Positions 62,139 to 64,000 of a DNA stretch of 64,000 bases are shown here, in pieces. The notes under the pieces are model-generated. The model did not search any database. It saw only the letters and a program-made list of their open reading frames with translations, and was not told the origin of the DNA. The DNA comes from UBA6522 sp963664945 (GTDB lineage: Bacteria; Pseudomonadota; Gammaproteobacteria; Steroidobacterales; Rariloculaceae), in NCBI GenBank assembly GCA_963664945.1, contig OY761822.1, forward strand, positions 2,728,001 through 2,792,000, read 5' to 3'. Both the position numbers and the translations under genes were made by a program. Within the stretch, counting starts at the first letter, position 1, and each line of letters starts with the position of its first letter.

Positions 62139-63713
62139 TCAGGCGCCCCAGACAGTCACCGCGCGCCCGTCCAGGAGTTCCTCCCGCCGGAATATCTTCT
62201 CCTCCCAAGGCCTGGTTTCGTCGCGGTCGAAAACAACCAGGTGCCCCGACTCGCCGTCGCACCGGTCCATGTAGTCAAGCGTTTGCCTGACGCCTTCGCG
62301 GACCGTCGCTTCAAGGCCCCCGTGCGCCACCTTGCATTCGATCACGTGACGTTGCGGCGGCCACACGATCAGCAGGTCGGTGCGCCGCCGACCGAGAGCG
62401 TACTCGCGCTCGATCCGGCCCCCGCCATTGACAATCCGCTGCAAAAACGCTTGCAGCACCAACTGCGGTCCGGCCTCCCTGTACTCAAACCGCTCGATCC
62501 AGGATTCGGACTGCTCCCGGAAAAAAACCTGAAATGCCGCAAGCAATCCCTCCATGTCCAGACTTCCGTCCGCCCGCACGTACCAATCCGTCTCCTGCGC
62601 CAATCCTTCCTGCGCCGCGTACGTCAACTCGCGTGGAATCACTTCCCCATAGAGCGGGTTGGCCACTCGCAACGGACCGCGATGCGCGATCAATCCGAGG
62701 TCGCGGACATACTCCAGGTCCCGCCCCGTGAACTCGCGCTTGTCGCCGCCGCTCAGCAACGGCTCGATCACCCGGCGCACGCGCGCCTCGCCCAACTTGT
62801 CCGCCAACTGGTCCAGGTGGGTCTGGCGACTCAGGATCAGGTCCTCCTGCGCCTTCAGGATCGCATCCTTGTCAATCGTCCGCCCGCGGTCCCGCCCGGC
62901 CTTGTCCCTGAAGCAGGCCTGGTGTGCCAGCGCGTTCACCAGCCACGGTTGACCTTGCGTCTGCCTCCACACAGCCGCCAGCGCCTCCTTCGTGAACGCC
63001 TGACCCGTCGCCTCGGTGTGCTGGCCGAGCAGCGCGCACACATCGGCCTCGTCGAAATCGCCCAGCCGCAACGACTCGGCCTTGATGTTGAACGCGCTGC
63101 CGCCGGCAACGATCTCTTTGGTCGTGTCCGAGCGGATACGGTAGTCGCGCACATCGCGCACCCCGCACAGAATCACGCTCTGGGGAAAAAAGGCCGGGCG
63201 CTGGTCGTAGCCGGCGCGAAACTGGCGCAGCACGGAAATCAGCGTGTCCCCCACCAGGGAGTCGATCTCATCGATGAACAGCACCAGCGGCTGGGTGGCG
63301 GCGGCCGACCAGCGGGAAAGCAATTCCCGCAATACCCCGTCGGGTCCGGTTTCCCTGTGCACGCCGTCCGCCAGGTTTTCGAGGCCGCTGTCCGGGAACG
63401 TGGTGCGCGCGCGGATCCGCAATTCGCCGAGAATGGCGCGCATGCCGCGGGCCACATCCCCCCGCGCCGTCTGCGCGGTCTCGACGTTGGCATACACACA
63501 GCGGTATTCGCCACGTTCGTTGAGGTAGTCCCTGAGCGCCAGCAGCGCGGACGTCTTGCCAGTCTGGCGCGGCGCGTGCAGCACGAAATAGCGCTGATCG
63601 CGGATCAGGCGCAGCACCGCATTCAGATCGAACCGTTCCAGTGGCGGAATGCAGTAGTGCCGCTCCGGCGCCATCGGGCCCGCGTTGTTGAAAAATCGCT
63701 CCGCTACCGGCAT
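62139..63713 (-). CDS. AAA ATPase with C-terminal PD-(D/E)XK-like domain
   Basis: A 524-residue protein. The ATPase has Walker A 'HAPRQTGKTSALLAL' (~residues 46-60), Walker B 'PLVLFIDEIDSLVG' and a sensor region near 'SVILCGVRDVRDYRI'; the winged-helix part follows. In the C-terminus 'GRRRTDLLIVWPPQRHVIECKV' (parts) has the D...ExK arrangement of restriction-like nucleases. This architecture (AAA-like plus nuclease tail) is common in mobile and defence-related genes of unknown target. ATG 63713 is the natural start. It lies alone between the HAAS gene and the window end. Confidence 0.82.
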   Translation of the reverse strand: MPVAERFFNNAGPMAPERHYCIPPLERFDLNAVLRLIRDQRYFVLHAPRQTGKTSALLALRDYLNERGEYRCVYANVETAQTARGDVARGMRAILGELRIRARTTFPDSGLENLADGVHRETGPDGVLRELLSRWSAAATQPLVLFIDEIDSLVGDTLISVLRQFRAGYDQRPAFFPQSVILCGVRDVRDYRIRSDTTKEIVAGGSAFNIKAESLRLGDFDEADVCALLGQHTEATGQAFTKEALAAVWRQTQGQPWLVNALAHQACFRDKAGRDRGRTIDKDAILKAQEDLILSRQTHLDQLADKLGEARVRRVIEPLLSGGDKREFTGRDLEYVRDLGLIAHRGPLRVANPLYGEVIPRELTYAAQEGLAQETDWYVRADGSLDMEGLLAAFQVFFREQSESWIERFEYREAGPQLVLQAFLQRIVNGGGRIEREYALGRRRTDLLIVWPPQRHVIECKVAHGGLEATVREGVRQTLDYMDRCDGESGHLVVFDRDETRPWEEKIFRREELLDGRAVTVWGA

Positions 63714-63904
63714 GAACTCGATGATCCTCGATCGCTACGGCAATTGTAGCGTGACCGCAGGCCGGGAATTCAATCAGCTCACGAATTCACGTGCATACGT
63801 ATTCAGGAGCCGGCGCCTATACAAGCCTGCCGGCGGAAATTACGATTCTGTTTTACGGTGACCCGGCGGGCGCTTCGCCGCCGCTGTCCTTGTGGAGGTG
63901 TTGA

Positions 63905-64000
63905 ATGAATCGCGCAATTCCGGCCTGGCTCCCGGCAGCATTTCCGGCTTGGCTCCCGGCAACGGTTTCGGTCTTGTTGCTGGCCGGTTCCGCATCCGCG
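63905..64000 (+). CDS. Start of an exported protein, 3' end beyond the window
   Basis: ATG 63905 follows GGAGG at 6 nt and opens 32 codons to the window edge. They encode a signal peptide: a polar start, then 'PAWLPAAFPAWLPATVSVLL' and 'LAGSASA', an expected cleavage site. Two near-copies of a 24-bp unit (63918-63941 and 63942-63965) create the repeated 'PAWLPA'. The mature protein is not in the window, so no family can be named. Confidence 0.7.
   Translation, partial: MNRAIPAWLPAAFPAWLPATVSVLLLAGSASA

Noticed and set aside
62112..63749. 545-codon plus-strand frame opposite the AAA ATPase
   Set aside because: The minus strand carries Walker motifs; the plus frame has none and is a shadow.

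Overview
The window reads as chromosomal DNA of a GC-rich proteobacterium, most likely a gammaproteobacterium. This is inferred from the TonB-dependent receptors that begin with the EEIVVTAR plug signature, the aerobic benzoyl-CoA (Box) pathway genes, the 7Fe ferredoxin and the type I restriction genes. No 16S or ribosomal marker is present, so the rank is uncertain. Many secreted small-family proteins (DUF6152, SnoaL-like, YHYH, PEBP), two outer-membrane receptors and a sulfatase suggest a heterotroph that takes up varied organic substrates.

Layout. 1-2.7 kb: end of a DUF6152 gene, tRNA-Ala(CGC) and a HipBA toxin-antitoxin pair. 3-15.6 kb: two TonB-dependent receptors, a PEBP protein, a spermidine-synthase-like membrane fusion, a lipoprotein, a ricin-type lectin-like protein, a decayed oxidoreductase fragment and a small secreted protein. 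15.8-17.0 kb: an IS630-family element with clear ends and a TA duplication. 17.0-21.2 kb: an operon of four exported proteins (YHYH lipoprotein, NAD(P)-binding protein, DUF6152, double SnoaL).

21.2-30.9 kb is a defence island: a type I restriction-modification operon (hsdR-hsdS-ATPase-hsdM) whose third gene looks like a PrrC-type anticodon nuclease. It lies between two direct copies of an Rpn-family nuclease gene, one internally deleted and one intact. Next to the intact copy is an ArsC/Spx-like thioredoxin-fold gene with an in-frame TGA followed by a bacterial SECIS-like hairpin, i.e. a probable selenoprotein. A 5' fragment of the same gene sits upstream of hsdR, so an ancestral [Rpn-arsC] unit appears to have been duplicated and one copy split by the R-M operon.

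31-43 kb: small exported proteins, a sulfatase, DUF4159 and carboxymuconolactone-decarboxylase-like proteins, a split altronate-dehydratase-type (UxaA) pair, a Gfo/Idh/MocA oxidoreductase, a creatininase-family hydrolase, a LigJ-like 4-oxalomesaconate hydratase, a DUF5916 outer-membrane-type protein and a PIN-domain toxin cassette flanked by direct repeats.

44-59.6 kb is an aromatic-acid catabolic cluster: ferredoxin, acyl-CoA ligase, BoxR regulator, BoxC, BoxB, DUF4863, the three subunits of a 4-hydroxybenzoyl-CoA reductase, a remnant of a hotdog thioesterase and a bifunctional hydratase/dehydrogenase. Inferred route: CoA activation, reductive dehydroxylation of 4-hydroxybenzoyl-CoA to benzoyl-CoA, epoxidation by BoxB, ring opening by BoxC, then beta-oxidation. 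BoxA and BoxD are not in the window. An ISAs1-type transposon whose transposase carries an N-terminal DruA (DUF4338) domain has inserted between boxR and boxC, with a 12-bp target duplication in the regulatory region.

59.7-64 kb: a membrane dipeptidase, a PadR regulator with its membrane partner, an AAA ATPase with a PD-(D/E)XK-like tail and the start of one more exported protein. Short tandem duplications of 12-27 bp recur across the window.
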